64,000 bases of DNA from Bacillus sp. BA3. GTDB taxonomy: Bacteria > Bacillota > Bacilli > Bacillales > DSM-1321. The position numbers and the translations under genes were made by a program. Each line of letters starts with the position of its first letter. Within the stretch, counting starts at the first letter, position 1. Shown here in pieces: positions 9,927-18,119 of the stretch. Location: positions 1-64,000 of the forward strand of contig PIZR01000007.1 in the NCBI GenBank assembly GCA_002835675.1. The letters run 5' to 3'. The notes below the pieces were generated by a model. The model was not told where the DNA came from and did not search any database. It worked only from the letters and a program-made list of their open reading frames with translations.

Positions 9927-10105
9927 TGAAGTGAGGATAGAGGAGCAAAAACCATTAGTACACATTTTGAGGAGAATGAGATCCTATGACTATTGTGGAA
10001 AGGGGAATTTGCCGAAGCGGAAAGAATCTCATGTTCTTGAAGCTGGTTCTGCTATTGAATAAATACAGGACTGTCATATAGGAAACTATATGGAGGGCTA
10101 TCTTA
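9927..10105 (+). promoter_or_regulatory. Lysine riboswitch (L box)
   Basis: The leader of dapA carries the L-box landmarks in order: GAGGATAGAGGAGCAAAA (9933-9950), TTAGTA, GGAAAGGGGAATTTGCCGAAG (about 9996-10016), GCTGGTTCTGCTATTGAATAA, GGACTGTCATATAG and TGGAGGGCTATC. It is followed by a terminator hairpin and then dapA, the standard lysine-repressed attenuation layout. An ORF of 67 codons over this region (9859-10062) is a shadow of the RNA. Confidence 0.92.
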
Positions 10106-10142
10106 TGCGCGGAAACATTTTTTGATAAATATTGTTTCTACT

Positions 10143-10172
10143 GCAGCAGCGAATCCTCGTTGTTGCTTTTTT
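10143..10172 (+). terminator. Attenuator terminator of the lysine riboswitch
   Basis: GCAGCAGCGA-ATCC-TCGTTGTTGC followed by six Ts, between the aptamer and the dapA ribosome site. It is expected to form when lysine is bound. Confidence 0.9.
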
Positions 10173-10240
10173 GCGTTTACTCCTGAATGGCCCACCACCT
10201 CTGAATATTTTTAAAAAATCATACAAAAGGTTGTGAAGTT

Positions 10241-11137
10241 ATGAATTTTGGCCAAGTTTTAACCGCAATGGTTACCCCGTTCAATCATAATGATGAGGTT
10301 GATTTTAATGCTACGAGAACTTTAGTAAACTATTTAATTGCTAATGGCTCTGATGGATTAGTAATAGCTGGTACAACTGGAGAGTCCCCTACATTAACAA
10401 CAGAAGAGAAGCTGGATTTATTCAAAATTGTTGTTGAAGTTGTTGATGGAAGAGTTCCTGTCATAGCTGGAACTGGCTCAAATAACACGAAAGCTTCCAT
10501 CAACTTAACAAGGCAAGCTGAGGCAGCAGGAGTCGACGGAATAATGCTCGTTACCCCATACTATAACAAGCCGTCTCAAGAAGGATTATTTCAGCACTTT
10601 AAGGCTATTGCCCAATCAACATCTTTACCGGTAATGCTCTATAATATTCCAGGACGAAGTGTTGTAAACATGTCAGTAGAGACGATTGTTAACCTCTCAA
10701 GAATCAACAATATTGTGGCAGTAAAAGAGGCAAGTGGTGACTTAGATGCCATGGCACAAATCATAAGCAAAACAACTGGTGATTTTACATTGTACAGCGG
10801 CGATGATGGGTTAACATTACCGGTTTTAGCCATCGGTGGAACAGGAATTGTTTCGGTTTCTTCACACATAATTGGTAATGAAATGCAAGAAATGATAAAT
10901 AGCTTTAAAAATGGTGATGTCCATGGTGCTGCCGCTACACATCGTAACCTTCTTCCAATCATGAAAGCATTATTTGCTGCACCAAGCCCCGCACCAGTAA
11001 AATCAGCATTAAATATGCGGGGGTTAAATGTTGGAGGTGTCCGGTTACCATTGGTCCCTTTAAACGATGAAGAAAAAAGAGCACTACAAATGGCTCTACA
11101 ACCTAGAAACGAAGAAGCTGTTTTGTTAAATAAATAA
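10241..11137 (+). CDS. dapA: 4-hydroxy-tetrahydrodipicolinate synthase
   Basis: Condenses pyruvate and aspartate semialdehyde, the committed step to lysine, diaminopimelate and, in spore formers, dipicolinate. 298 aa TIM barrel. Schiff-base Lys162 (VAVKEASGD), Tyr134 (MLYNIPGRS), Tyr107/Tyr108 (TPYYNKPSQEG) and the GTTGES loop with Thr45/Thr46 are all present. It stands alone behind a lysine riboswitch, which suggests a lysine-repressible extra dapA rather than the copy in a dapG/asd/dpa operon; that last point is inference. Confidence 0.96.
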   Translation: MNFGQVLTAMVTPFNHNDEVDFNATRTLVNYLIANGSDGLVIAGTTGESPTLTTEEKLDLFKIVVEVVDGRVPVIAGTGSNNTKASINLTRQAEAAGVDGIMLVTPYYNKPSQEGLFQHFKAIAQSTSLPVMLYNIPGRSVVNMSVETIVNLSRINNIVAVKEASGDLDAMAQIISKTTGDFTLYSGDDGLTLPVLAIGGTGIVSVSSHIIGNEMQEMINSFKNGDVHGAAATHRNLLPIMKALFAAPSPAPVKSALNMRGLNVGGVRLPLVPLNDEEKRALQMALQPRNEEAVLLNK

Positions 11138-11222
11138 ATAAATAAATAAAGATAATGATTCATTCAGCATACTTTAATACCGTTTTTCTAATTAAAGACC
11201 ATAATAAACGGGATAAAATTTT

Positions 11223-11260
11223 AAAAAGCAGTGCAGCTCATAAAGAGTGCACTGCTTTTT
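11223..11260 (+). terminator. dapA terminator
   Basis: Perfect 13-base arms AAAAAGCAGTGCA (11223-11235) and its complement (11248-11260). The rest of the gap to 11579 shows only a short AAAT tandem run (11127-11149) at the dapA stop and no convincing gene. Confidence 0.88.
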
Positions 11261-11579
11261 AATCGATCCACGGCTCAGTGCTTAAACTGGTTGAGCAATC
11301 CATTTTCAAGAAAAAATATATGGCATACAGTTGGAATTATAAATTTCAAATTTCTAACGCAATGATTTTATCGGGATCGATCATAAGCTTGTATTTCTAG
11401 TGATGTTGAGATGTAATTATTGAAAGACATAGTGTACCTGCCCAATTCTCTTGAAGTGATAAGAATAATCTTAAATGACTCGTTCCTTGGGATCCAATCT
11501 ATAAAGGACTTCATTTTCTTATTTCTTCTACCTTTTCTCTCTCTCTTGTTCCATAAAACACGTTCGATAAAGTGTACTT

Positions 11580-12071
11580 TTACGAACGGGACTTTTCTTC
11601 CCATATAGGTAAAACAGTTGAATATTTAATTTCTCTAAGAGCTAGGCTAGTTTGAATTTTTGTTATGCCTAGTTTATTTAACTTTCTAATAAATATTTCT
11701 AATTCCTTCCGATCTTTATTAGCCACTTTTAGAAGATAATCATACTCACCAGTTAAACAATGACACTCTAATACTTCTGACATAGAAGCTAATGCCTTTT
11801 CCAAAACTTCCAGTTCTTCAGCTTGATGTATATTTGTACTAATAAAAATGAAACATAATAAATCAAAACCTAGCTTCTCCTGGTTTAAAATTGCTACTTG
11901 TCCATTAATAAACCCTTCATTATCCAAACGTTTTATCCTTGAATGTATAGCTGGGGGAGATAATTTGACACGATTTGCAAGCTCAGTATTACTTAACTGT
12001 GCATCCTTTTGCAGTAAATCTAAAATTTGAATATCAACATTATCTAGAACCTTGCTTACGATAGATTCCAC
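11580..12071 (-). CDS. Lrp/AsnC-family transcriptional regulator
   Basis: 163 aa. The N-terminal winged helix (about 8-60: LDNVDIQILDLLQKDAQLSN..., SPPAIHSRIKRLDNEGFI) is followed by a RAM ligand-binding domain (about 70-150, with LTGEYDYLLKVA). Such proteins sense amino acids as octamers. It is divergent from the EamA transporter across a 250-base AT-rich gap, so it probably controls that transporter, as is common for Lrp-type/exporter pairs. The effector is unknown. Confidence 0.93.
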   Translation of the reverse strand: MESIVSKVLDNVDIQILDLLQKDAQLSNTELANRVKLSPPAIHSRIKRLDNEGFINGQVAILNQEKLGFDLLCFIFISTNIHQAEELEVLEKALASMSEVLECHCLTGEYDYLLKVANKDRKELEIFIRKLNKLGITKIQTSLALREIKYSTVLPIWEEKSRS

Positions 12072-12322
12072 TTATAGTCACTCCTTTTACAAATGTTCCA
12101 AAAACGGTATCATCTAATAGCTAAAACTTAATTTAATTCTGTTTATCGGCAATATTTATTAAAATTATTTTAAGTATCTTCTATTATACAAAATAATATA
12201 TTAAGTAACGATCTATAATGTTAAAATTATTAATAAATAATTGTGAAAATTGAAATGTCATTGTGCACAATGGCTTCGATCCTTTTACTTAAACAGTGAA
12301 AGATGTAAAGGAGCAGAATGAA

Positions 12323-13237
12323 ATGCAATATTATTATTTTTCGTTATTACTTTTAACAAGTTTGTTATGGGGTGGAAACTTTGTCGTTGGAAAGTCGCTT
12401 GTCGAACATGCTTCACCGATGACATTGACGAGTTTAAGGTGGATCATTGCTGTTAGTTGTCTTTTGCCAATTGTATGGTGGAAAGAAAAAAAGATATTTC
12501 CTCCTCGAAGTGCAATCCTTCCTTTATTTTTGATGGGAATTACAGGTGTGGTTCTATTTAACCTATTGCAATTTGTAGCATTAGAGAAAACATCCGCGAC
12601 TAATGTTGGATTAATATCAACATTAAACATGATTTCAATTGCTATTTTTTCATTTTTCTTTTTAAAAGAAAGAATTAATATTCTACAAATGTTTTCTATG
12701 TTTTTTTCGCTTATTGGCGTAATACTTGTACTTTCAAAAGGAAATATTGATCTTTTCCTTTCATTACGATTTAATACAGGTGATTTATATATGATGGCTG
12801 CTGTATGCGTTTGGGGAATATATTCCGTTTGTAGCAAATGGGCAATGGTAACGACAACACCCATGATGTCTACGTTATATTCTGGTATATTTGGACTTAT
12901 AGTTCTTCTACCGTTTAATTTTTCCAATTTTACAGTGTCTAATATAAATACTTCCTTCATACAATCTATTTTATATACAGGCGTTATCTCAACTGTAGCA
13001 TGTATGGTACTTTGGAATATTGGCGTACAAAAATTAGGTACAACAACATCAGGTATTTTCTTGAATTTTAATCCTATTTTTACTGCAATTTTAGCTTTTC
13101 TATTATTAGGTGAAAAAATGACGTGGATACAAGGAATTGGTAGTGGTATTGTGATTATAGGCTATTATTTGTTCTCACATTTTAAAGCGAAGGTGATTTT
13201 CAAAAAGAATTCTAGACAATCGCAGATTCAAGCATGA
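12323..13237 (+). CDS. EamA/DMT-family transporter
   Basis: 304-aa membrane protein with ten predicted helices in two EamA repeats (about 5-135 and 150-290). WGGNFVVGKSL in helix 1 and LGEKMTWIQGIGSGIVIIGY in the last helices are typical. Family members export amino acids or metabolites. ATG at 12323 has AAAGGAG nine bases upstream; the in-frame GTG at 12296 precedes that site and is unlikely. Divergent from the Lrp-like regulator, its probable controller. Confidence 0.9.
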   Translation: MQYYYFSLLLLTSLLWGGNFVVGKSLVEHASPMTLTSLRWIIAVSCLLPIVWWKEKKIFPPRSAILPLFLMGITGVVLFNLLQFVALEKTSATNVGLISTLNMISIAIFSFFFLKERINILQMFSMFFSLIGVILVLSKGNIDLFLSLRFNTGDLYMMAAVCVWGIYSVCSKWAMVTTTPMMSTLYSGIFGLIVLLPFNFSNFTVSNINTSFIQSILYTGVISTVACMVLWNIGVQKLGTTTSGIFLNFNPIFTAILAFLLLGEKMTWIQGIGSGIVIIGYYLFSHFKAKVIFKKNSRQSQIQA

Positions 13238-13373
13238 TATTTTTTCAAAGTCTAAAAACATAATATCTCTCGTGATTACTTTTTTATATATACAAGAAAG
13301 CCTGATCCAAGGTGGATACAGGCTCATTTGTTCAAAAACTTTACGGATAAGGAATAATAAAAATGTGCTAATT

Positions 13374-13785
13374 TTAACATCTTACATACTTGCGTTTAAA
13401 ACCAATCCTTCCTGTTTCGACTTCTTTTTGAATACTTTCGTAAGCTTTTAGAAAGCTGCTTTTTTCTTGTCAGCCTTTGCGGTCTCGACTGCCTTTTCAT
13501 GGAGCGGCAAATATGAAATCCCCACGGTGTATAGAAAATTATTCATAGCTGATTTCGTTCTGGCGAATCGTGAATTGTATTTTTCACAAGGTCAAGCATA
13601 TTGGAAATCTTGCTTTCTGAAAATTCAACGTCTAGTTGATTCCCTGAAGCACCGTCTAGCTGAAGAGCTTTATTGCGAGGACTTACGATGCTATGTCCTA
13701 TGCAGGCATTGGAATTTCCCCTATTAAATTTTGCCCTTAAGATTGGCATCACAATATAGACAAAAGGCATTCGGAACGAATTCAT
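13374..13785 (-). pseudogene. Remnant of a DNA alkylation repair (HEAT-like) gene
   Basis: Reading the minus strand in successive frames recovers SKISNMLDLVKNTIHDSPERNQL, then AMNNFLYTVGISYLPLHEKAVETAKA, then FLKAYESIQKEVETGRIGF and KRKYVRC before a TAA at 13374. This order (VKxTIHxxxxR, AMNxFxxxVGxxxxPLHEKAxExA, GRIGFKRKYVRC) matches the C-terminal third of AlkD-like DNA alkylation repair proteins. At least two frameshifts and missing 5' sequence show it is dead. No other gene is seen in 13238-13878. Confidence 0.6.
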
Positions 13786-13799
13786 TCCAAATGCCTTTT
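13762..13799. terminator. Terminator downstream of the serine dehydratase operon
   Basis: AAAAGGCATTCGGAACGAA with a near-complementary arm (13781-13799), 80 bases past the sdaA stop. The symmetrical A/T flanks could act in both directions. Confidence 0.75.
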
Positions 13800-13878
13800 A
13801 TGAATTTCATCCGTATATCATACTTTCTTGCATCAGCGAAAATACGATTACGAGCTTAATTGATGATTTTATAGGTAA

Positions 13879-15441
13879 CTACTTAGTTTGAACCAATACA
13901 ATTTCGTCAATAGTCGGAATCTCTCTTTTTAATAAAGATAAGAGAGTGTCTTCGATTGTATTGTCGATTTCACAAATTGTTATTGCAGCACCATTGATTT
14001 TGGAACGTTCATTGGCCATACGGGCTATATTGAACCCTTTTTGATATAGAATTTCCGATAATTCAGCAATAACCCCTTTTTGGTCAGAATGCCGAATAAC
14101 AAGTGTTGGCCTTTCACCTGAAAATTTAAATGGATACTCATCGAATTCCTGAACCTCCACTTTACCACCGCCTAAAGAGCTGGCCAAAACCTTTACAGTA
14201 CGTGTGAACCCTGTCAATTCTACGAGAACCGTATTTGGATGGTAGCTTCCAAGCACCCGTTTCGTGAATTCATATTGTAAGCCATTTTCCTCAGCAATTT
14301 CCTTTGAATTTGGAATGCCGTCATCCATGGTAGATAACCCGAGCACACCGGCTAAAAGAGCTAGGTCTGTTCCATGGCCTTGATAGGTTTCTGCGAAAGA
14401 GCCCATCAGCGAGAACTTTGCATATACTGGATTTTCATTTAGTAGCTGGCGGGCAATATTCCCGATCCGGACAGCCCCTGCTGTATGGGAACTCGAAGGG
14501 CCAACCATTACGGGACCGATGATTTCATACGCACTTTGGTATTTTGCCGGCCCACAGCCACTAGTTTTTTCATTTAAAATCTGCTTCTTTAATTTTTGCC
14601 CGGTCGGAGTTCCGGCAAGACCGCCTATCCCGGTTTCTCTCAACGATTCGGGCATTTGCTGTCCGACTTCATGCATCACATGGATCACTTCATCCGGCGG
14701 GATGACCGAGGCTATCCCGGCTAAAGCCATATCCGCAGCAGCTTGGGCGGTAATTGCATGTAAACCGTTGCGGATGATGCACGGGATTTCCACCAGTCCA
14801 GCAACCGGGTCACAAACCAAACCCAGTGAATTTTTTAAAGCAATTCCGACGGCATTTCCAACCTGCATTGGTGTTCCACCGGCAAGCTCTACCAGGGTGC
14901 CGGCTGCCATTGCGGTTGCTGATCCTATTTCAGCTTGGCACCCGCCGGCTGCCCCTGATATCGAAGCTTTATTGGCAACAACTAAGCCGAGAGCAGAGGC
15001 AGTGAATATTGTCTGTACAAGCTGCTCTCGGGTAAATTTCCCGCTGTCAAGTGCGTGAACAAGGACAGCTGGCAAGATTCCCGCTGAACCAGCTGTTGGC
15101 GTTGCCACAATCCGCCCCATTGCAGCATTTACTTCTGATACCGCGAGCGCATTTGCTGCAGCATTCAATGTTTTAGGATTGACAAATGAATTACCGTTTT
15201 CGGCATACTGATAAAGACGGTTTCCATCCCCACCAGTCAAACCAGTACGCGACATGACTGGACTCATTGTACCTCTGCGGACAGCCTCCACCATTACAGT
15301 GAATTGTTCTGACATTTTTTCGATAATCGTTTCCCTCGAACAGCCTTTCTGTTGTACCTCTGTTTTGATCATCAATTCCGAAATAGTTGAGTTTTCCTGC
15401 TCTGCTTGTTCAATTAACTCTTTTAAATTAGTAAATGTCAT
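13879..15441 (-). CDS. Fused L-serine dehydratase, alpha-then-beta order
   Basis: Iron-sulfur L-serine ammonia-lyase (serine to pyruvate and ammonia), 520 aa. Residues 1-290 are the catalytic alpha domain (SRTGLTGGD, NAAMGRIVATPTAGSAGILP, ISGAAGGCQAEIGSA, LGLVCDPVAGLVEIPC, GIGGLAGTPTG). About 294-440 are the beta domain (IIGPVMVGPSSSHTAGAVRIG) and 446-520 a C-terminal ACT domain (LVIRHSDQKGVIAEL). B. subtilis has separate sdaAB and sdaAA; E. coli SdaA is fused beta-alpha. Here the order is reversed. ATG at 15441 follows AGGAG by seven bases; the longer frame upstream lacks family similarity. Last gene of the MFS/M20 operon. Confidence 0.92.
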   Translation of the reverse strand: MTFTNLKELIEQAEQENSTISELMIKTEVQQKGCSRETIIEKMSEQFTVMVEAVRRGTMSPVMSRTGLTGGDGNRLYQYAENGNSFVNPKTLNAAANALAVSEVNAAMGRIVATPTAGSAGILPAVLVHALDSGKFTREQLVQTIFTASALGLVVANKASISGAAGGCQAEIGSATAMAAGTLVELAGGTPMQVGNAVGIALKNSLGLVCDPVAGLVEIPCIIRNGLHAITAQAAADMALAGIASVIPPDEVIHVMHEVGQQMPESLRETGIGGLAGTPTGQKLKKQILNEKTSGCGPAKYQSAYEIIGPVMVGPSSSHTAGAVRIGNIARQLLNENPVYAKFSLMGSFAETYQGHGTDLALLAGVLGLSTMDDGIPNSKEIAEENGLQYEFTKRVLGSYHPNTVLVELTGFTRTVKVLASSLGGGKVEVQEFDEYPFKFSGERPTLVIRHSDQKGVIAELSEILYQKGFNIARMANERSKINGAAITICEIDNTIEDTLLSLLKREIPTIDEIVLVQTK

Positions 15442-15511
15442 GTGATCACTCCTATAAAGAAGAAGGTTCCCACGCCGCAGGCATAAGAACCGTCCCCTTT
15501 TTCCCTTTTTT

Positions 15512-16693
15512 TTACTTCTGTCCAAAATATTCCGCAACCACTGCAGCCATTGCTTTTGCCGCGATGATAAGGCTGTCCTCATTAATGACAAATTTAGGAT
15601 GATGGTGAGGATAAACTGGTCCATTCTCCGGCTTTGCTCCAACATAAAACATACTGCCAGGAATTCTTTGCAAATAGTAAGCAAAATCCTCTGAACCGGA
15701 CATTGGCGGTGTTTCCATTAATGCTTTGATTTCAGGAATTCCAGCCTTTTTAATCCCATTTACAACCAGTTCAGTCATGGCATTATCATTCACCAAAACA
15801 GGGTAATCATGCGAATATATTAAGTCATAGGTAATGTCAAATTCTTGAGCAAGCCCCGCTAGGATTCGCTTGAATTCCGTTTCCACTTTAGCACGAACTT
15901 CACTGGACATGGTTCTAACGTCTCCTTCAAGTTCCACGCTGTCCTTTATGACATTAAATGATCCCTTTCCATCAAACGAGCCAATCGTTACCGTCGCCAT
16001 ATCAAAAGGATTGATTCGGCGACTGACAATCGTCTGGGCTGCTACAACAAAATGGCTTGCTGCGACAATACTGTCATTGCTTGTATGCGGCATCGAACCA
16101 TGTCCGCCTTTTCCTTGGATTTTCACTTTGAAATATGAGCGTCCGGCCTGCATTTCTCCAGAACGATAGTAGACTTCCCCGGTCACCGACGGGGACATTA
16201 GGTGAATACCGAAAATACTATCCACACCTTCCAAACATCCATCTTCAATCATGGCAATCGCTCCACCAGGAGGCGTTTCTTCCGCAGGCTGATGCAAGAT
16301 AACGACGTTTCCTCTTAATTGGTCTTTCATTTCGATTAATGCTTCGGCTAATATCATTAAATAGGCAGTGTGTCCATCATGACCACATGCATGCATAACA
16401 CCTGGATTAACCGATTTAAAAGGTACATCTGCCTCTTCCATAATGGGCAGTCCATCAAAATCAGCACGCAGGGCAACCGTTTTACCTGCCAGTCCGCCTT
16501 CGATTTTAACTACCACTCCATATCCGCCAACATTTGTCCGTATTATTACATTTTTATCTTTATAAAAATCAGCAATATATTGGGCCGTTTTTTCTTCTTT
16601 AAAAGATAATTCAGGATGTTGATGGAGATATCTGCGTATTTCAATCATTCTTTCTTTTTTCTCTTCAAGTTTTTGCATTAGTTGATCTAACAT
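15512..16693 (-). CDS. M20 family amidohydrolase (N-acyl amino acid hydrolase type)
   Basis: 393-aa zinc aminoacylase/IAA-amino-acid-hydrolase-like enzyme that removes acyl groups from amino acids. Visible landmarks are YLHQHPELSFKE, ALRADFDGLPI, metal-site HACGHDGH, PAEETPPGGA, the dimerisation-lid GKGGHGSMPH and SGSEDFAYY. The second Met of the opening MM has the better spacing from AGGAGG. It starts 14 bases after the MFS gene and precedes the serine dehydratase by 70 bases, suggesting a pathway: import a conjugate, hydrolyse it, deaminate the freed serine. The acyl substrate is unknown. Confidence 0.9.
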   Translation of the reverse strand: MLDQLMQKLEEKKERMIEIRRYLHQHPELSFKEEKTAQYIADFYKDKNVIIRTNVGGYGVVVKIEGGLAGKTVALRADFDGLPIMEEADVPFKSVNPGVMHACGHDGHTAYLMILAEALIEMKDQLRGNVVILHQPAEETPPGGAIAMIEDGCLEGVDSIFGIHLMSPSVTGEVYYRSGEMQAGRSYFKVKIQGKGGHGSMPHTSNDSIVAASHFVVAAQTIVSRRINPFDMATVTIGSFDGKGSFNVIKDSVELEGDVRTMSSEVRAKVETEFKRILAGLAQEFDITYDLIYSHDYPVLVNDNAMTELVVNGIKKAGIPEIKALMETPPMSGSEDFAYYLQRIPGSMFYVGAKPENGPVYPHHHPKFVINEDSLIIAAKAMAAVVAEYFGQK

Positions 16694-16707
16694 CATTTTC
16701 CCTCCTA

Positions 16708-17943
16708 TTATTTTTCTGTTTTAACGGTAAGTAAAACTAGACCGCATATTACTACGGCTATTGCCAAGGTGATAAAAACGATAGAAAACGATCCACCAGC
16801 CATGGAAATTAAAGCACCGAATGCCATTGGTGCAATAAAGCCCCCAAGCGTTCCACCCGTATTGACGATCCCAATAGATGACCCAATTACTTTCTCAGGC
16901 AAAATTTTGTGCGGCCAAGAGAAAATTCCCACAAAAATCGTGGTTAGTAAAAATGTGAGCACATATAAGAAAGCAATGGAAAGGGCCAAGGAATTTGAGA
17001 ATACTAAACCAAGAAACAACAAGGATGAAAGGACTGAACATACCATTAACAGTAACTTTTCCTTGCCAGCGAAATATTTTGTCAACAATACACCTGCAAA
17101 TATGGAGGCTAATGTTCCTCCAATAGCGTTCACTGCCAGAATTATCCCTACCGTACTAATGGATAGTGAAAATTTTGTCTTTAGGAAAGTTGGCAGCCAT
17201 GACATATTTCCGTAAAAAGCCACATTCGCCAGCAGCATGGCAACGAATAAAATAATTACATTTCGATTAGAAATCACTGACTTAAAACTAACTTGTTTCT
17301 TTTCAATCTTCGTTTTGGCAGTTGGTTGGCTATTTGGTACCAATAAAGCAACCATAAGTAACGCAATGGCAAAAAATGTCCCCAGTGCATAGTAGGCATA
17401 GTGCCAATTTAAGTCAATCAGCCGTGCCCCGATTACAAACGCAAAAATTCCGCCAATTCCACTCGTTGACAAAATGAGCGATTGAATAAAAGTTCGTCTT
17501 GTTTTCGGGAAATTTTCGGCGATTCCTTTTGAACAGCTTGGAGGATAGCCTGCATGGCCAATACCAGCCAAGAAACGAATCAAAATAAACATCAATAAGC
17601 TTCCAGCAAGGCCAAATGCAAATGAAAATATCGTAATGAGCGAAAGCGAAAGCATCAGTACCTTTTTATATCCAATCCTATCTGCGAGCCATCCCCCAGG
17701 TATCTGCATTAACGAATAACCCAAGAAAAATAAACTCATTATCAAACCGGTTTGACTTGTTGTTAGATGGAATTGTTCTGCAATTGGGATAATTGCAGTC
17801 GAAATCATGTTTTTGTCCATGTAAATCATGGAATAACCAGCCATTAAAGCTGTAGTCAACAAAACTCCACCGGTATTCTTTTCCTTTGATACCGAAAGTT
17901 TTGCATCGCTTTGCTTCTTAATCGTTCCTTGAGAAACAGACAT
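16708..17943 (-). CDS. MFS transporter (ACS-like)
   Basis: 411 aa with twelve predicted membrane helices. The helix 2-3 loop motif GGWLADRIGYKKV and the helix 4 motif RFLAGIGHAGYPPSCSKGIAENFP resemble the anion:cation symporter branch (phthalate/glucarate-type uptake). The operon with an M20 amidohydrolase and serine dehydratase suggests uptake of an acylated amino acid or a similar organic anion. The first gene downstream of the AraC regulator, separated from it by that gene's terminator. Confidence 0.88.
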   Translation of the reverse strand: MSVSQGTIKKQSDAKLSVSKEKNTGGVLLTTALMAGYSMIYMDKNMISTAIIPIAEQFHLTTSQTGLIMSLFFLGYSLMQIPGGWLADRIGYKKVLMLSLSLITIFSFAFGLAGSLLMFILIRFLAGIGHAGYPPSCSKGIAENFPKTRRTFIQSLILSTSGIGGIFAFVIGARLIDLNWHYAYYALGTFFAIALLMVALLVPNSQPTAKTKIEKKQVSFKSVISNRNVIILFVAMLLANVAFYGNMSWLPTFLKTKFSLSISTVGIILAVNAIGGTLASIFAGVLLTKYFAGKEKLLLMVCSVLSSLLFLGLVFSNSLALSIAFLYVLTFLLTTIFVGIFSWPHKILPEKVIGSSIGIVNTGGTLGGFIAPMAFGALISMAGGSFSIVFITLAIAVVICGLVLLTVKTEK

Positions 17944-18086
17944 AAAAGGCTACCTCCGAATTAATATTTATGTAATCGCTTTCTTGTCTTCATTATAATT
18001 TTTTTAACTATTTAAAACATTCCAATCATTGCCGAAAACACACTCCATCATTTGCCCTTTTTCAAAACTTGGCTTATCCAAACAAC

Positions 18087-18119
18087 AAAAAAAGACCATT
18101 AAGTTTTAACCTAATGGCC
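18087..18119 (-). terminator. Terminator overlapping the AraC gene stop
   Basis: Minus-strand GGCCATTA (18119-18112) pairs with TAATGGTC (18101-18094) before seven Ts. The stop codon at 18106 lies in the loop. Confidence 0.8.

Noticed and set aside
9859..10062. 67-codon plus-strand ORF upstream of dapA
   Set aside because: It lies across the lysine riboswitch; the sequence is explained by conserved RNA elements.
11127..11149. AAAT tandem run at the end of dapA
   Set aside because: Only about five units; low-complexity AT sequence overlapping the stop, not a useful repeat.
11368..11604. 78-codon minus-strand ORF downstream of dapA
   Set aside because: No ribosome site or family pattern; it overlaps the 3' end of the Lrp-like gene.
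13299..13324. Hairpin AGCCTGATCC / GGATACAGGCT after the EamA gene
   Set aside because: No T-run follows, so a terminator is not well supported.
13467..13727. 86-codon plus-strand ORF
   Set aside because: Antisense shadow of the DNA-alkylation-repair remnant.
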